A stretch of 64,000 bases of DNA, taken from positions 1-64,000 of the forward strand of contig NZ_CP194171.1 in the NCBI RefSeq assembly GCF_050908845.1. The letters run 5' to 3'. The translations under genes were made by a program, and so were the position numbers. Each line of letters begins with the position of its first letter. Positions within the stretch are counted from its first letter, which is position 1. The DNA is from Marinobacterium_D sp050908845 (GTDB taxonomy: Bacteria > Pseudomonadota > Gammaproteobacteria > Pseudomonadales > Balneatricaceae). Shown piece after piece: positions 18,263 through 26,460 of this stretch. Under the pieces are notes generated by a model that was given only the letters and a program-made list of their open reading frames with translations, searched no databases and was not told where the DNA came from.

Positions 18263-19126
18263 TTAAGCCCGGGCCTGCTTTTTTTCCGCAGCCTCCTGGC
18301 TCGCGCCGGCAGCCTTCTGACTGCGGTGCTGACCGATATCCTCCACCTTGCGCTGCTTCTCATAAAGGAAGCTGAGCACTTCGTGGCGGTAATGGTTGTA
18401 CTGGGGATCGTCCGCCAGCTGGATACGGTTACGGGGACGTTCCAGTTCGATATCCAGGATCTCGCCCACGGTAGCCGCGGGTCCGTTGGTCATCATGACG
18501 ATGCGATCGGACAGCAGAACCGCTTCATCCACATCGTGGGTGATCATGATCACGGTGTTGTTCAGGTCCTTCTGGATCTCCATCAGCGAGTCCTGAAGGT
18601 GTGCACGGGTCAGTGCGTCCAGCGCGCCGAAGGGTTCGTCCATCAGCAGCACCTTGGGCTCCATGGCCAGCGCGCGGGCGATACCGACGCGCTGCTTCAT
18701 GCCGCCGGAGATCTCATCCGGGCGCTTGTGCATGGCGTGGGTCATGTGGACAAGTTCCAGGTTATGCTCGATCCAGGCCTTCATCTCGGCCTTGGATTTC
18801 TTGCCCTTGAACACCTGCTTCACCGCCAGCTCCACGTTCTCGTAGGCGGTCAGCCAGGGCAGCAGCGAGTGGTTCTGGAACACTACGGCACGCTCAGGGC
18901 CCGGCTCGTTCACCTCTTTGCCATCCAGCACCACACCACCGGTGGTGGACTGGTACAGGCCGGCAACGATATTGAGCACAGTGGACTTACCGCAGCCGGA
19001 GTGGCCGATCAGCGAAACAAACTCACCCCGTGCGATCTTGAGGTTTACGTTATCCAACGCCTTGAAGGAGCCCTTCGGCGTCGGGAACTCGATGGAGACA
19101 CCGGTCAGTTCGAGATGCTTAGACAT
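18263..19126 (-). CDS. nrtD: Nitrate ABC transporter ATP-binding protein
   Basis: ATPase of a nitrate/nitrite importer, 287 residues. Walker A is GHSGCGKST (about residues 42-50), followed by the signature SGGMKQRVGIARAL and Walker B VLLMDEPFGALD. It is the short NrtD/NasD form, without the fused substrate-binding domain found in cyanobacterial NrtC. The C-terminus ends in an alanine- and lysine-rich tail. It starts 12 bases after the nrtB stop. Confidence 0.92.
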   Translation of the reverse strand: MSKHLELTGVSIEFPTPKGSFKALDNVNLKIARGEFVSLIGHSGCGKSTVLNIVAGLYQSTTGGVVLDGKEVNEPGPERAVVFQNHSLLPWLTAYENVELAVKQVFKGKKSKAEMKAWIEHNLELVHMTHAMHKRPDEISGGMKQRVGIARALAMEPKVLLMDEPFGALDALTRAHLQDSLMEIQKDLNNTVIMITHDVDEAVLLSDRIVMMTNGPAATVGEILDIELERPRNRIQLADDPQYNHYRHEVLSFLYEKQRKVEDIGQHRSQKAAGASQEAAEKKQARA

Positions 19127-19138
19127 GTTGAGCCCTCC

Positions 19139-20143
19139 TTAACGGGTAATTGCATTTTTGTCCCAGGACACACGGCGCTGCAGCAGCAACATGACCCTAT
19201 CGAGCAGGAAGCCGATCAGGCCGATCACCAGCACCGCCACCATGATGCGGCCGAGGGAGTCGGAGCTGCCGTTCTGGAACTCGTCCCAGACGAACTTGCC
19301 CAGGCCCGGGTTCTGCGCCAGCATCTCCGCGGCGATCAGTACCATCCAGGCGATACCCAGCGACAGGCGCAGACCGGTAAAGATCATCGGCACCGACGAC
19401 GGCAGCACGATCTTGATCACGTGGGTCATCCAGCTAAGGCGCAGCACCTTGCTGACGTTCTGCAGATCCTGGCTGACGGCGGATACACCAACGGCGGTAT
19501 TGATCAGCGTGGGCCAGAGACAGCAGAGCGCGACGGTAAACAGGGAAGTCAGGAACGACTTGGCAAACATCGGGTCGTCGGTCACGTAAGCGGCACTGAC
19601 CACCATGGTCACCAGCGGAAGCCAGGCCAGGGGCGATACCGGCTTGAACAGCTGGATAATCGGATTCAGCGCCGCATACAGCGATGCATTCAGGCCGATG
19701 CAGATCCCCAGTGGGATAGCGATGATCCCGGCGATGGCAAAGCCGGCCAACACGGTCACCAGGCTGGTACCGATCTGGTCAAAGAAGGTCGGCTTGCCGG
19801 TGTAGTCGCGAATCTTCGGCACATAATCCGGATCCTTGGCGACGCGATCGGCATTGCGCTGCTCCTGACGCTCATAGAACGCCGTCTCCCGCTCACGCTC
19901 ACTGACATGCTCGGCATAGAGCGCCACCGACTGCTCGTAGACCTGCGTCGGTCCCGGAAACTGCCCCAGCGAGGTGTCGATCTGCTTGGCGCCGGCCTGC
20001 CAGATAAACAGGAACACGGCGAGGCCAAGCAGCGGCAGCCCCAGCGCCCCTAGCGCACGCTTGAACCAGCTGCCCAGGGTATCGTTGGATTTCACACCGG
20101 CGATGCTGGAAACTCCGGCCAATGCCATACGAATGCTAGTCAT
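19139..20143 (-). CDS. nrtB: Nitrate ABC transporter permease
   Basis: Inner-membrane subunit of the nitrate importer, 334 residues, of the BPD_transp_1 type. A first TM segment lies near residue 35, followed by a long charged periplasmic loop (about 60-115), then a core of about five TM helices. The EAA-type loop that contacts the ATPase is seen as VLRLSWMTHVIKIVLPSSVPMI (split here around residue 245), with the G in the usual place taken by the ILPS-type turn. It follows nrtA by 51 bases. Confidence 0.92.
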   Translation of the reverse strand: MTSIRMALAGVSSIAGVKSNDTLGSWFKRALGALGLPLLGLAVFLFIWQAGAKQIDTSLGQFPGPTQVYEQSVALYAEHVSERERETAFYERQEQRNADRVAKDPDYVPKIRDYTGKPTFFDQIGTSLVTVLAGFAIAGIIAIPLGICIGLNASLYAALNPIIQLFKPVSPLAWLPLVTMVVSAAYVTDDPMFAKSFLTSLFTVALCCLWPTLINTAVGVSAVSQDLQNVSKVLRLSWMTHVIKIVLPSSVPMIFTGLRLSLGIAWMVLIAAEMLAQNPGLGKFVWDEFQNGSSDSLGRIMVAVLVIGLIGFLLDRVMLLLQRRVSWDKNAITR

Positions 20144-20194
20144 GGGTAAACTCTCCTCCCCCGGATATGCAGCCCCGGAGGGCTGCTCCGAAGC

Positions 20195-21586
20195 TTAGAT
20201 TTGCTCTTCGCCCTTGAGGCCGATGCTGAACTTCTCGAGATACTCGTTGGGCTTGTGACCGTCATAAGTCACGCCATCGATAAACTGGGTCTGCGGCGCC
20301 TTGAAACCGTCTTCAGAGTCGAAATCCGGGAACTCAGACGCATCCATCTTGCCTTCGGCAATCAGCTCTTTCGCAGCGATGGCGTAGATATCCGGGCGGT
20401 ACACCTGCTTGGCGATATCCATGTACCAGCTGTCCGGCTTGGGCTCGGCAATCTGGCCCCAGCGGCGCATCTGGGTCAGGTACCAGATCGCATCGGAGTA
20501 GTACGGGTAGGTGGCGTTGTGGCGGAAGAAGACGTTAAAGTCAGGCACGTCACGCACATCGCCCTTCTCATATTCGAAGGTGCCGGTCATGGAGTTGGCG
20601 ATCACCTCCTCATCCGCGCCCACGTAGGTCGGGCGGGACAGAATCTCTACCGCTTCGGGGCGGTTGGCGTTGTTGTTTTCATCCAGCCACTTGGCGGCGC
20701 GGATCATCGCCTTGACCACGCGGATATGGGTGTTGGGGTACTTCTCGGCCCACTCTTTGGAGACACCGAACACTTTTTCCGGGTTGTCTTTCCAGATCTC
20801 GTAGTCGGTGATCACCGGCACACCGATCCCCTTGAACACCGCCTGCTGGTTCCAGGGCTCACCGACGCAGTAACCGTAGATGGTGCCGGCTTCCATGGTC
20901 GCCGGCATCTGCGGCGGCGGGGTAACGGAAAGCAGCGCATCCGCCTGAAGCTGGCCGCTGGTGTCGCCCTTGGCCGGTGCGTAGTAACCGGGGTGAATAC
21001 CACCGGCCGCCAGCCAGTAGCGCAGCTCATAGTTGTGGGTGGAGACCGGGAACACCATGCCCATGTTGAACGGTTTACCCTCGGCCTTGTACTTATCCAC
21101 AACCGGCTTGAGGTAATCCGCCTTGATCGGGTGCACCGGTTTGCCATCTTCACCGACCGGGATATTGGGCTTCATCTGTTCCCAGATATCGTTGGAAACG
21201 GTGATGCCGTTGCCGTTCAGATCCATGCTGAACGCGGTAATGATATCGGCCTTGGTACCAAAACCGATGGTCGCACCGAGCGGCTGACCGGCGAGCATAT
21301 GAGCGCCATCCAGCTGGCCGTCGATGACGCGGTCCAGCAGCACCTTCCAGTTCGCCTGGGCTTCCAGGGTCACATAGAGCCCTTCATCCTCGAAGTACTG
21401 CTTCTCGTAGGCGATCGCCAGCGGCGCCATATCGGTGAGTTTGATGAAGCCGAATTTCAACTCCTCTTTCTCGGCATAGCCCACCTCGGCCAGAGCTGGA
21501 AGTGACAGGGAAGCAGAGGCCAGGCTGACAGAAGCAGCCAGAAGGACACGCTTGCACAGAGAACGACGGTTCAGGGTCTTTTTCAT
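20195..21586 (-). CDS. nrtA: Nitrate ABC transporter substrate-binding protein (NrtA/CmpA family)
   Basis: Periplasmic nitrate-binding protein, 463 residues. The N-terminus carries NRRSLCKRVLLAASVSLASA, with an RR pair before a hydrophobic stretch, so export may be by Tat, and a cleavage site is expected after PALA. The mature part has the NrtA/CmpA block KFGFIKLTDMAPLAIAYEK. It is the first gene of the leftward unit. Its ATG (21586) is preceded by TAGGAG and by a terminator hairpin in the leader, so expression should depend on antitermination. Confidence 0.94.
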   Translation of the reverse strand: MKKTLNRRSLCKRVLLAASVSLASASLSLPALAEVGYAEKEELKFGFIKLTDMAPLAIAYEKQYFEDEGLYVTLEAQANWKVLLDRVIDGQLDGAHMLAGQPLGATIGFGTKADIITAFSMDLNGNGITVSNDIWEQMKPNIPVGEDGKPVHPIKADYLKPVVDKYKAEGKPFNMGMVFPVSTHNYELRYWLAAGGIHPGYYAPAKGDTSGQLQADALLSVTPPPQMPATMEAGTIYGYCVGEPWNQQAVFKGIGVPVITDYEIWKDNPEKVFGVSKEWAEKYPNTHIRVVKAMIRAAKWLDENNNANRPEAVEILSRPTYVGADEEVIANSMTGTFEYEKGDVRDVPDFNVFFRHNATYPYYSDAIWYLTQMRRWGQIAEPKPDSWYMDIAKQVYRPDIYAIAAKELIAEGKMDASEFPDFDSEDGFKAPQTQFIDGVTYDGHKPNEYLEKFSIGLKGEEQI

Positions 21587-21605
21587 AACAACTCCTATCC
21601 AGAAA

Positions 21606-21666
21606 CAAAAAAGGGCGCCGCTCCCACACCCCAGACCTCGGTCTGTGATACAGGAACGGCGCCCTT
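21606..21666 (-). terminator. Leader attenuator terminator before nrtA
   Basis: In the RNA of the minus strand, AAGGGCGCCG (21657-21666) pairs with CGGCGCCCTT (21611-21620), followed by six U (21607-21612). An inner hairpin CAGACC/GGTCTG forms the top. It lies between the sigma-54 promoter and the nrtA ribosome site, where a terminator would only make sense as an attenuator. Confidence 0.88.
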
Positions 21667-21696
21667 GCCGTATTCGCTAATTGTCAGGCTCTAAAC
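21656..21696 (-). promoter_or_regulatory. ANTAR-type antiterminator hairpin(s) in nrtA leader
   Basis: RNA hairpin ACGGC[AAGGGC]GCCGU (21656-21671) has a five-base stem and a six-base loop with A at position 1 and G at position 4, the signature of ANTAR-bound hexaloops. Its 3' arm is part of the terminator's 5' arm, so the two folds exclude each other. A weaker hairpin GUUU[AGAGCC]UGAC (21683-21696) lies 11 bases upstream, where the first hexaloop is expected; its stem is only three pairs plus a U-U mismatch. Confidence 0.6.
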
Positions 21697-21763
21697 GAGC
21701 ATTCGGTGGCGGTGTCGTCGATCTGGAAGAAAAAGCCGACACGCCTCGATTTGCAAAAGCTAA

Positions 21764-21779
21764 AGCGAAGCTCGTGCCA
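21764..21779 (-). promoter_or_regulatory. Sigma-54 (-24/-12) promoter of nrtA
   Basis: Minus strand TGGCACG-AGCT-TCGCT fits the sigma-54 consensus TGGCACG-N4-TTGCW with one change, and has the invariant GG and GC at the right spacing. The start of transcription would be near 21753, giving a leader of about 165 bases. Confidence 0.75.
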
Positions 21780-21855
21780 ATTCTTATTTATTCCTTTAAA
21801 AACAATCCGATAAATAAAAGCCAACCTCAAACATGCCTGTGTGGCTTCGCGAACC

Positions 21856-21872
21856 TGCACCGACATCAAGCA
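21856..21872. promoter_or_regulatory. NtrC-like site upstream of nrtA promoter (imperfect)
   Basis: TGCAC-CGACATC-AAGCA has one perfect and one partial arm of the NtrC dyad TGCAC-N7-GTGCA. It lies about 80 bases upstream of the nrtA -24 element, a normal enhancer distance. Confidence 0.35.
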
Positions 21873-22039
21873 GTTTCTCCGTTTTTTTGATCAAAAATAG
21901 AGCAACTGTCCAGGAATGCTGACTACCCCGCTGCCCTCAGAACCAGCACAAATAACCACTCCCATCTTTATATGCCTAAAGCGTCAATTACCGGCCATGA
22001 ATAGCATAAACCGTAATGAACGGTTCACCGGCCTGATTC

Positions 22040-22056
22040 CGCACCACTTGAGTGCA
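22040..22056. promoter_or_regulatory. NtrC-like enhancer upstream of nasA promoter
   Basis: GCAC-CACTTGA-GTGCA: arms GCAC and GTGC separated by seven bases, as in the NtrC consensus. It lies about 85-100 bases upstream of the nasA -24 element, suiting NtrC activation of a sigma-54 promoter under nitrogen limitation. Confidence 0.55.
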
Positions 22057-22139
22057 TAACGCCTCCAAGCAATGCGTAAAAACCGAGAAAATCGGCGAAC
22101 ACCTCAGCTAGGCCTTTGAATTGTATACGCGCCCATTGA

Positions 22140-22155
22140 TGGCACCAGACTTGCA
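22140..22155 (+). promoter_or_regulatory. Sigma-54 (-24/-12) promoter of nasA
   Basis: TGGCACC-AGAC-TTGCA agrees with the sigma-54 consensus at every key position, differing only at the seventh base. Transcription would start near 22166, giving a 128-base leader before the ATG at 22294. Confidence 0.85.
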
Positions 22156-22187
22156 GTTTCTTCGACAAGTAAGTGGTTAAACAATTT

Positions 22188-22238
22188 TCCGGAAAAGTCT
22201 TCGGACGTTTTCGATAGATGGCAAAGGCGCCTGAATCT
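22188..22238 (+). promoter_or_regulatory. ANTAR dual-hexaloop antiterminator (P1 and P2) in nasA leader
   Basis: P1 is UCCGGA[AAAGUC]UUCGGA (22188-22205), a six-pair stem with a six-base loop. P2 is AGAU-GGC[AAAGGC]GCC-UGA-AUCU (22216-22238), again with a six-base loop. Both loops have A at position 1 and G at position 4, the conserved pair read by ANTAR proteins. P2 uses bases 22227-22235 of the terminator's 5' arm, so forming P2 prevents termination. Confidence 0.75.
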
Positions 22239-22280
22239 CCCCCTGCTAAGGCAGGCTCGAGGTTCAGGCGCTTTTTTTTT
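22227..22280 (+). terminator. Leader attenuator terminator before nasA
   Basis: GCGCCTGAA (22227-22235) pairs with TTCAGGCGC (22263-22271), followed by a run of nine T. An inner stem CCTGC[TAAG]GCAGG (22242-22255) caps it. It ends 14 bases before the nasA start codon and downstream of the promoter, so it acts as an attenuator. Confidence 0.92.
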
Positions 22281-22293
22281 GCGGGGCCTAAAG

Positions 22294-24948
22294 ATGAGCA
22301 ACAACACAACCTGTCCCTACTGCGGCGTTGGCTGCGGTGTCAGCGCCGAAATCAGAGATGAGCAGATCATCGCCGTCTCCGGTGACGAGACACACCCCGC
22401 CAACCAGGGGCGCCTCTGCGTCAAAGGCAGCGCGCTGCACGAAACCACCGGAGAGCACGACCGACTGATCCAGCCCCGGGTCGATGGCGTTGAAACCGGT
22501 TGGAACCAAGCGCTCGACAGCGTTGCCGCTCGTCTCAGTTCGGTTATCGAGCAGCATGGACCCGAGTCGGTTGCCATGTACCTCTCCGGCCAGCTGCTGA
22601 CCGAGGACTACTACGTGGCCAACAAGCTGATGAAGGGGTTTATCGGCTCCAGCCATGTGGATACCAATTCACGCCTGTGCATGTCCTCCACCGTTGCCGG
22701 CTACAAGCGCGCCTTCGGTGGCGACCTGATGCCCTGCAGTTACGAGGATATCGATCACGCCGACCTGATGGTGCTGGTGGGCTCAAATGCGGCCTGGAAC
22801 CACCCGATCCTGTTCCAGCGCATGGCCGCGACGAAGCAAGCCAACCCCGCGTTGCGCGTGGTCGTGATCGATCCGCGTCGCACCGCCACCTCGGAGCTGG
22901 CCGACCTGCAGCTGTCGCTGAAACCGGGCAGTGATGCGGTGATCTTCAATGCGATCCTGGTGCAGTTGGAAAAACGCGGCAAGGTCGACCAGGTCTATGT
23001 GGATAAGCATACCGAAGGCCTGGATGCAGCACTCGCAGCGGCGCGCCACAGCGCCCCTGACCTGGCCACAGCGGCCCGCCTGACCGATATACCGGAGGGG
23101 GATCTGGAAACCCTGGTGGAGTGGTTCTGCAACACCGAAAAGGTCCTGACCTTTTTCTCCCAGGGGATCAATCAGTCCAGCAGCGGCACCGACAAGGTCA
23201 ACAGCATCATCAACTGCCACCTGGCAAGCGGCCGCATCGGCAAACCCGGTATGGGCCCCTTCTCGCTGACCGGTCAGCCCAACGCCATGGGTGGACGTGA
23301 AGTGGGCGGCCTGGCCAACCAGCTGGCCGCGCATATGGATTTTTCCAACGACGAGAACATCGATCGCGTGCAGCGCTTCTGGCAGGCACCGACTATTGCC
23401 CGTCAGGAGGGATTGAAAGCAGTGGACCTGTTCTCGGCTATCGAGCGTGGCGAGATCAAGGCGGTCTGGATCATGGCCACCAACCCGGTGGTCAGCCTGC
23501 CCCAGGCCAGCCGGGTGCGTAAAGCGCTGGAGCAATGCGAGTTGGTGATTGTTTCCGAATGCATGGCACAGACCGACACCGTGGAGCTGGCCCATATCGC
23601 CCTGCCCGCCACCACCTGGGGCGAGAAAGATGGCACCGTCACCAACTCTGAGCGGCGCATCTCGCGCCAGCGCGGGCTCATTTCGGCACCGGGCGAGGCA
23701 AAAAACGACTGGTGGATTATCTGTGAGGTCGCCAAACGACTGGGCTTTACCGAACCATTCAGTTATTCCGGCCCGGCAGCCATTTTTCGCGAACACGCCG
23801 CGCTCTCCGGGTTTGAAAACGACGGCAAGCGGGGCTTCGATATCAGCGGGCTCTCACAGATCAGCAACACTGAATACGATGAACTTACCCCCATACAGTG
23901 GCCGGTAAACGCTTGCGCCCCGAAAGGAACAACGCGCCTGTTTGCCAACGGTCAGTTTTTCACCCCCAATGGCAAAGCGCGCCTGCTGCCGATAGAACCT
24001 CGTCTGCCTGAACAGCAGCCCAGCGAAACCTGTCCACTGGTGGTTAACACCGGTCGGCTCCGGGACCAGTGGCACACCATGACCCGTACCGGCCGCGCTG
24101 CCCGTCTGCTGCAGCACCGAAGCGAGCCGTTTATCGAGCTTCATCCCAGCGATGCAAAGCGTTTCAAGATCGCCAGTGGCGATATCGCCGTCCTTGAGAG
24201 CAAGCAGGGCAGCTACGTCGCCAGAGCACAGCTAAGCGAGTCACAGCGCCCCGGTGAACTCTTTATCCCTATGCACTGGAACGAGCAGTTCAGCGGCAAT
24301 GCGATCAGCGGCAATCTGATCGATGCGGTGGTGGACCCGGTATCGGGCCAGCCCGAATCCAAACAGGGTGTGGCGAGCATCCACCGACTCGAGACTCGAT
24401 GGCAGGCACGGCTGTTGAGCCGCGCTGCGAGCGCCCCCCGCGCGCAATACTGGAGCCGGGCGCCACTGCAGTACTGCACCAGCTTCCGCCTGGCCGACAC
24501 TGACGCTGTCACCGACTGGGCCGCCTGGTGTGACGAACAGCTTGGCTCAACACCCGATTTGCTACTGGAAGATAAGGCTGAAGGCCGTTTCCGCGCCTGT
24601 GGATTCGCCGGAGATCGTCTCGACTGGGTGCTACTGGTCGAGCGCGACAACAATCTGCCTGACCTGGATTGGCTCGACACACAGTTCGCCTTGGGTTCGC
24701 TCAACCAGGATACACGACGCCAGCTTCTGGCGGCACGCGCACCGGGCGCTCAACCCTGCGGCGCCGTGATCTGCAGCTGCTTCCAGGTACGCGAACCGGC
24801 GATTCTTGAGGCGATCAACGCCGGCAGCGACTCGGCCGAAAAGCTGAGCGAACAACTCAAATGCGGAACCAACTGTGGTTCCTGCCTCCCCGAACTTAAG
24901 TCGCTGATCGCTAACAGCGTCAAGGAAGCCGAACATGTTTCTGAGTAA
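22294..24948 (+). CDS. nasA: Assimilatory nitrate reductase catalytic subunit NasA
   Basis: Cytoplasmic molybdopterin enzyme that reduces nitrate to nitrite for nitrogen assimilation. From the ATG at 22294 it is 884 residues; a TTG five codons upstream lies at the end of the terminator T-run and is unlikely. The N-terminal [4Fe-4S] cysteines are Cys7, Cys10, Cys14 and Cys42. The likely molybdenum ligand is Cys129 in NSRLCMSS. The C-terminus carries a BFD-like [2Fe-2S] domain (ICSCFQV, then CGTNCGSC), as in Klebsiella NasA. No signal peptide is seen. cobA overlaps its end by 14 bases. Confidence 0.96.
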   Translation: MSNNTTCPYCGVGCGVSAEIRDEQIIAVSGDETHPANQGRLCVKGSALHETTGEHDRLIQPRVDGVETGWNQALDSVAARLSSVIEQHGPESVAMYLSGQLLTEDYYVANKLMKGFIGSSHVDTNSRLCMSSTVAGYKRAFGGDLMPCSYEDIDHADLMVLVGSNAAWNHPILFQRMAATKQANPALRVVVIDPRRTATSELADLQLSLKPGSDAVIFNAILVQLEKRGKVDQVYVDKHTEGLDAALAAARHSAPDLATAARLTDIPEGDLETLVEWFCNTEKVLTFFSQGINQSSSGTDKVNSIINCHLASGRIGKPGMGPFSLTGQPNAMGGREVGGLANQLAAHMDFSNDENIDRVQRFWQAPTIARQEGLKAVDLFSAIERGEIKAVWIMATNPVVSLPQASRVRKALEQCELVIVSECMAQTDTVELAHIALPATTWGEKDGTVTNSERRISRQRGLISAPGEAKNDWWIICEVAKRLGFTEPFSYSGPAAIFREHAALSGFENDGKRGFDISGLSQISNTEYDELTPIQWPVNACAPKGTTRLFANGQFFTPNGKARLLPIEPRLPEQQPSETCPLVVNTGRLRDQWHTMTRTGRAARLLQHRSEPFIELHPSDAKRFKIASGDIAVLESKQGSYVARAQLSESQRPGELFIPMHWNEQFSGNAISGNLIDAVVDPVSGQPESKQGVASIHRLETRWQARLLSRAASAPRAQYWSRAPLQYCTSFRLADTDAVTDWAAWCDEQLGSTPDLLLEDKAEGRFRACGFAGDRLDWVLLVERDNNLPDLDWLDTQFALGSLNQDTRRQLLAARAPGAQPCGAVICSCFQVREPAILEAINAGSDSAEKLSEQLKCGTNCGSCLPELKSLIANSVKEAEHVSE

Positions 24949-25816
24949 CCGCTTCAACCCACTGGCGCAGACTTTCAACCGCATCATCGATCTGGGCCGG
25001 CGCAAAACAAACACACCGATAAACACCGCCTTCAAGGCCGGTCGCAAATCAACAGGCAAGCCTGGCGAGGTGCACCTGATCGGCTGCGGCCCCGGTGCGG
25101 CAGACCTGCTGACGGTGCGAGCCGACCGGCTGATCCGCGCAGCCCAGGTGGTGATCTACGATCGCCTGGTCGGCGAAGATATCCTCGACCTGATCCCCGC
25201 CGATGCCGAACGCTATTACGTGGGCAAGGCACCCGGTGATCATAGCGTTCCCCAGGCGGAAATCGGCACGATGATGGTGGAGCAGGCCAGCCGCGGTAAA
25301 ACCGTGCTGCGCCTGAAGGGCGGAGATCCGGCGGTTTTCGCCCGCATGGCGGAAGAGATCGAGGCACTTAACAGCGCCGGCATTCCCTGGCAGATTGTCC
25401 CCGGCATCACCGCCGCATCGGGCTGCGCCGCCGCGGCAGGTATCCCGCTGACCGATAGGGGCAGTGCCCACCAGGTACGTTTCGTCACCGCTACCCATCA
25501 TGCCGATCATCTCAGCCACGACTGGGCAGCACTGGCACGCAGGGATCAAACCCTGGTGTTCTACATGGGTCTGGAGGCTCTGCCCACCATTACCACGGAG
25601 CTGCAGAAACAGGGCTTACCCGGCGACTGGCCTATTCTGCTGATCGAGAACGGCACCCGAGCAGATCAGCGTAACCTGCTTGCGTCTCTCGACTGCATTG
25701 TGGATAAAGCCCGGGAGGCACAGTTCCGCTCCCCCAGCCTGATTATTGTCGGCGAGGTGACCCGCACCGCCCGGGCGCAGGCGATATCACTTGCCAGAGC
25801 ACAGGAGGTCGCCTGA
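24935..25816 (+). CDS. cobA: Uroporphyrinogen-III C-methyltransferase (sirohaem branch)
   Basis: Methylates uroporphyrinogen III twice to give precorrin-2, the sirohaem precursor used by nitrite and sulfite reductases. It has 293 residues. After an N-terminal extension of about 45 residues, the SUMT motifs follow: VHLIGCGPGAADLLTVRA, VIYDRLVG, LRLKGGDPAVFAR and VPGITAASGCAA. The dehydrogenase/ferrochelatase half of CysG is absent. The start overlaps the nasA stop by 14 bases, so the two are translated together and the gene serves nitrate assimilation. Confidence 0.94.
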   Translation: MFLSNRFNPLAQTFNRIIDLGRRKTNTPINTAFKAGRKSTGKPGEVHLIGCGPGAADLLTVRADRLIRAAQVVIYDRLVGEDILDLIPADAERYYVGKAPGDHSVPQAEIGTMMVEQASRGKTVLRLKGGDPAVFARMAEEIEALNSAGIPWQIVPGITAASGCAAAAGIPLTDRGSAHQVRFVTATHHADHLSHDWAALARRDQTLVFYMGLEALPTITTELQKQGLPGDWPILLIENGTRADQRNLLASLDCIVDKAREAQFRSPSLIIVGEVTRTARAQAISLARAQEVA

Positions 25817-25846
25817 CAATGGGCGCGATCTTTCTGGGGAACTACC

Positions 25847-26428
25847 GTGTCAGACGCGAACAACACGACAAAAGAGACTCAAAACGAGTTGACCGGGCTG
25901 GTATTGGCCGGCGGTCGCGGCCGCCGCACGGGCGGGCAGGATAAGGGGCTGATCGACTTTGAAGGGCGCCCCCTGGTGAGCTATTCACTGGCTGCATTGG
26001 AGCCGCTCTGTCACCGGATCTATATCAACTGCAACCGCAACCACGACGCCTACGCGGCCTTTGGCTACCCGCTTATCTCGGACCCCGATGACAGTTTTCC
26101 CGGCCCGCTCAGGGCCCTCGGTGAGCTATTGCCACAGCTGCCCGATGAGGACCTGATTATCCTGCCCTGCGACAGCCCCGGCATCGGCCAGACGCAGCTT
26201 GAAACCCTGGTCGAGATCAGCCAGACCTACCCGGACCACTGGGTCTACCTGCGCGCCGACGGACGTGATCATCCGCTGCATGCACTGCTGCCCCGCTCGC
26301 TTAGACAACCGCTGCTGACATTCATACGTGAGAGCGGCGAACAGCGCCTGATGCGGGCCATCGATGCCCTGCCCCATGTGGCGGTGGAACTGGCGGATGC
26401 GCCGCTACTTAACCTGAACCGTATTTAA
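25847..26428 (+). CDS. mobA: Molybdenum cofactor guanylyltransferase MobA
   Basis: Adds GMP to molybdopterin to form the bis-MGD cofactor of enzymes such as NasA. It has 193 residues. The GTP-binding motif LVLAGGRGRRTGGQDKGL is near residues 18-35, and the metal-binding loop follows in LPCDSPG. The start is a GTG at 25847 preceded by GGGGA; no in-frame ATG fits. It is the third gene of the nasA unit. Confidence 0.93.
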   Translation: MSDANNTTKETQNELTGLVLAGGRGRRTGGQDKGLIDFEGRPLVSYSLAALEPLCHRIYINCNRNHDAYAAFGYPLISDPDDSFPGPLRALGELLPQLPDEDLIILPCDSPGIGQTQLETLVEISQTYPDHWVYLRADGRDHPLHALLPRSLRQPLLTFIRESGEQRLMRAIDALPHVAVELADAPLLNLNRI

Positions 26429-26460
26429 CCGATTCCGGGCATTTTAGGAAAAATTCCTAT

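Noticed and set aside
17558..20053. 831-codon open frame on the plus strand
   Set aside because: Antisense to the nitrate transporter and oxidoreductase genes. The sequence is rich in H, Q and R as expected for a shadow frame.
22025..22309. Short open frames on the minus strand across the nasA leader
   Set aside because: They overlap the sigma-54 promoter, hexaloops and terminator, which explain the sequence; no ribosome sites.
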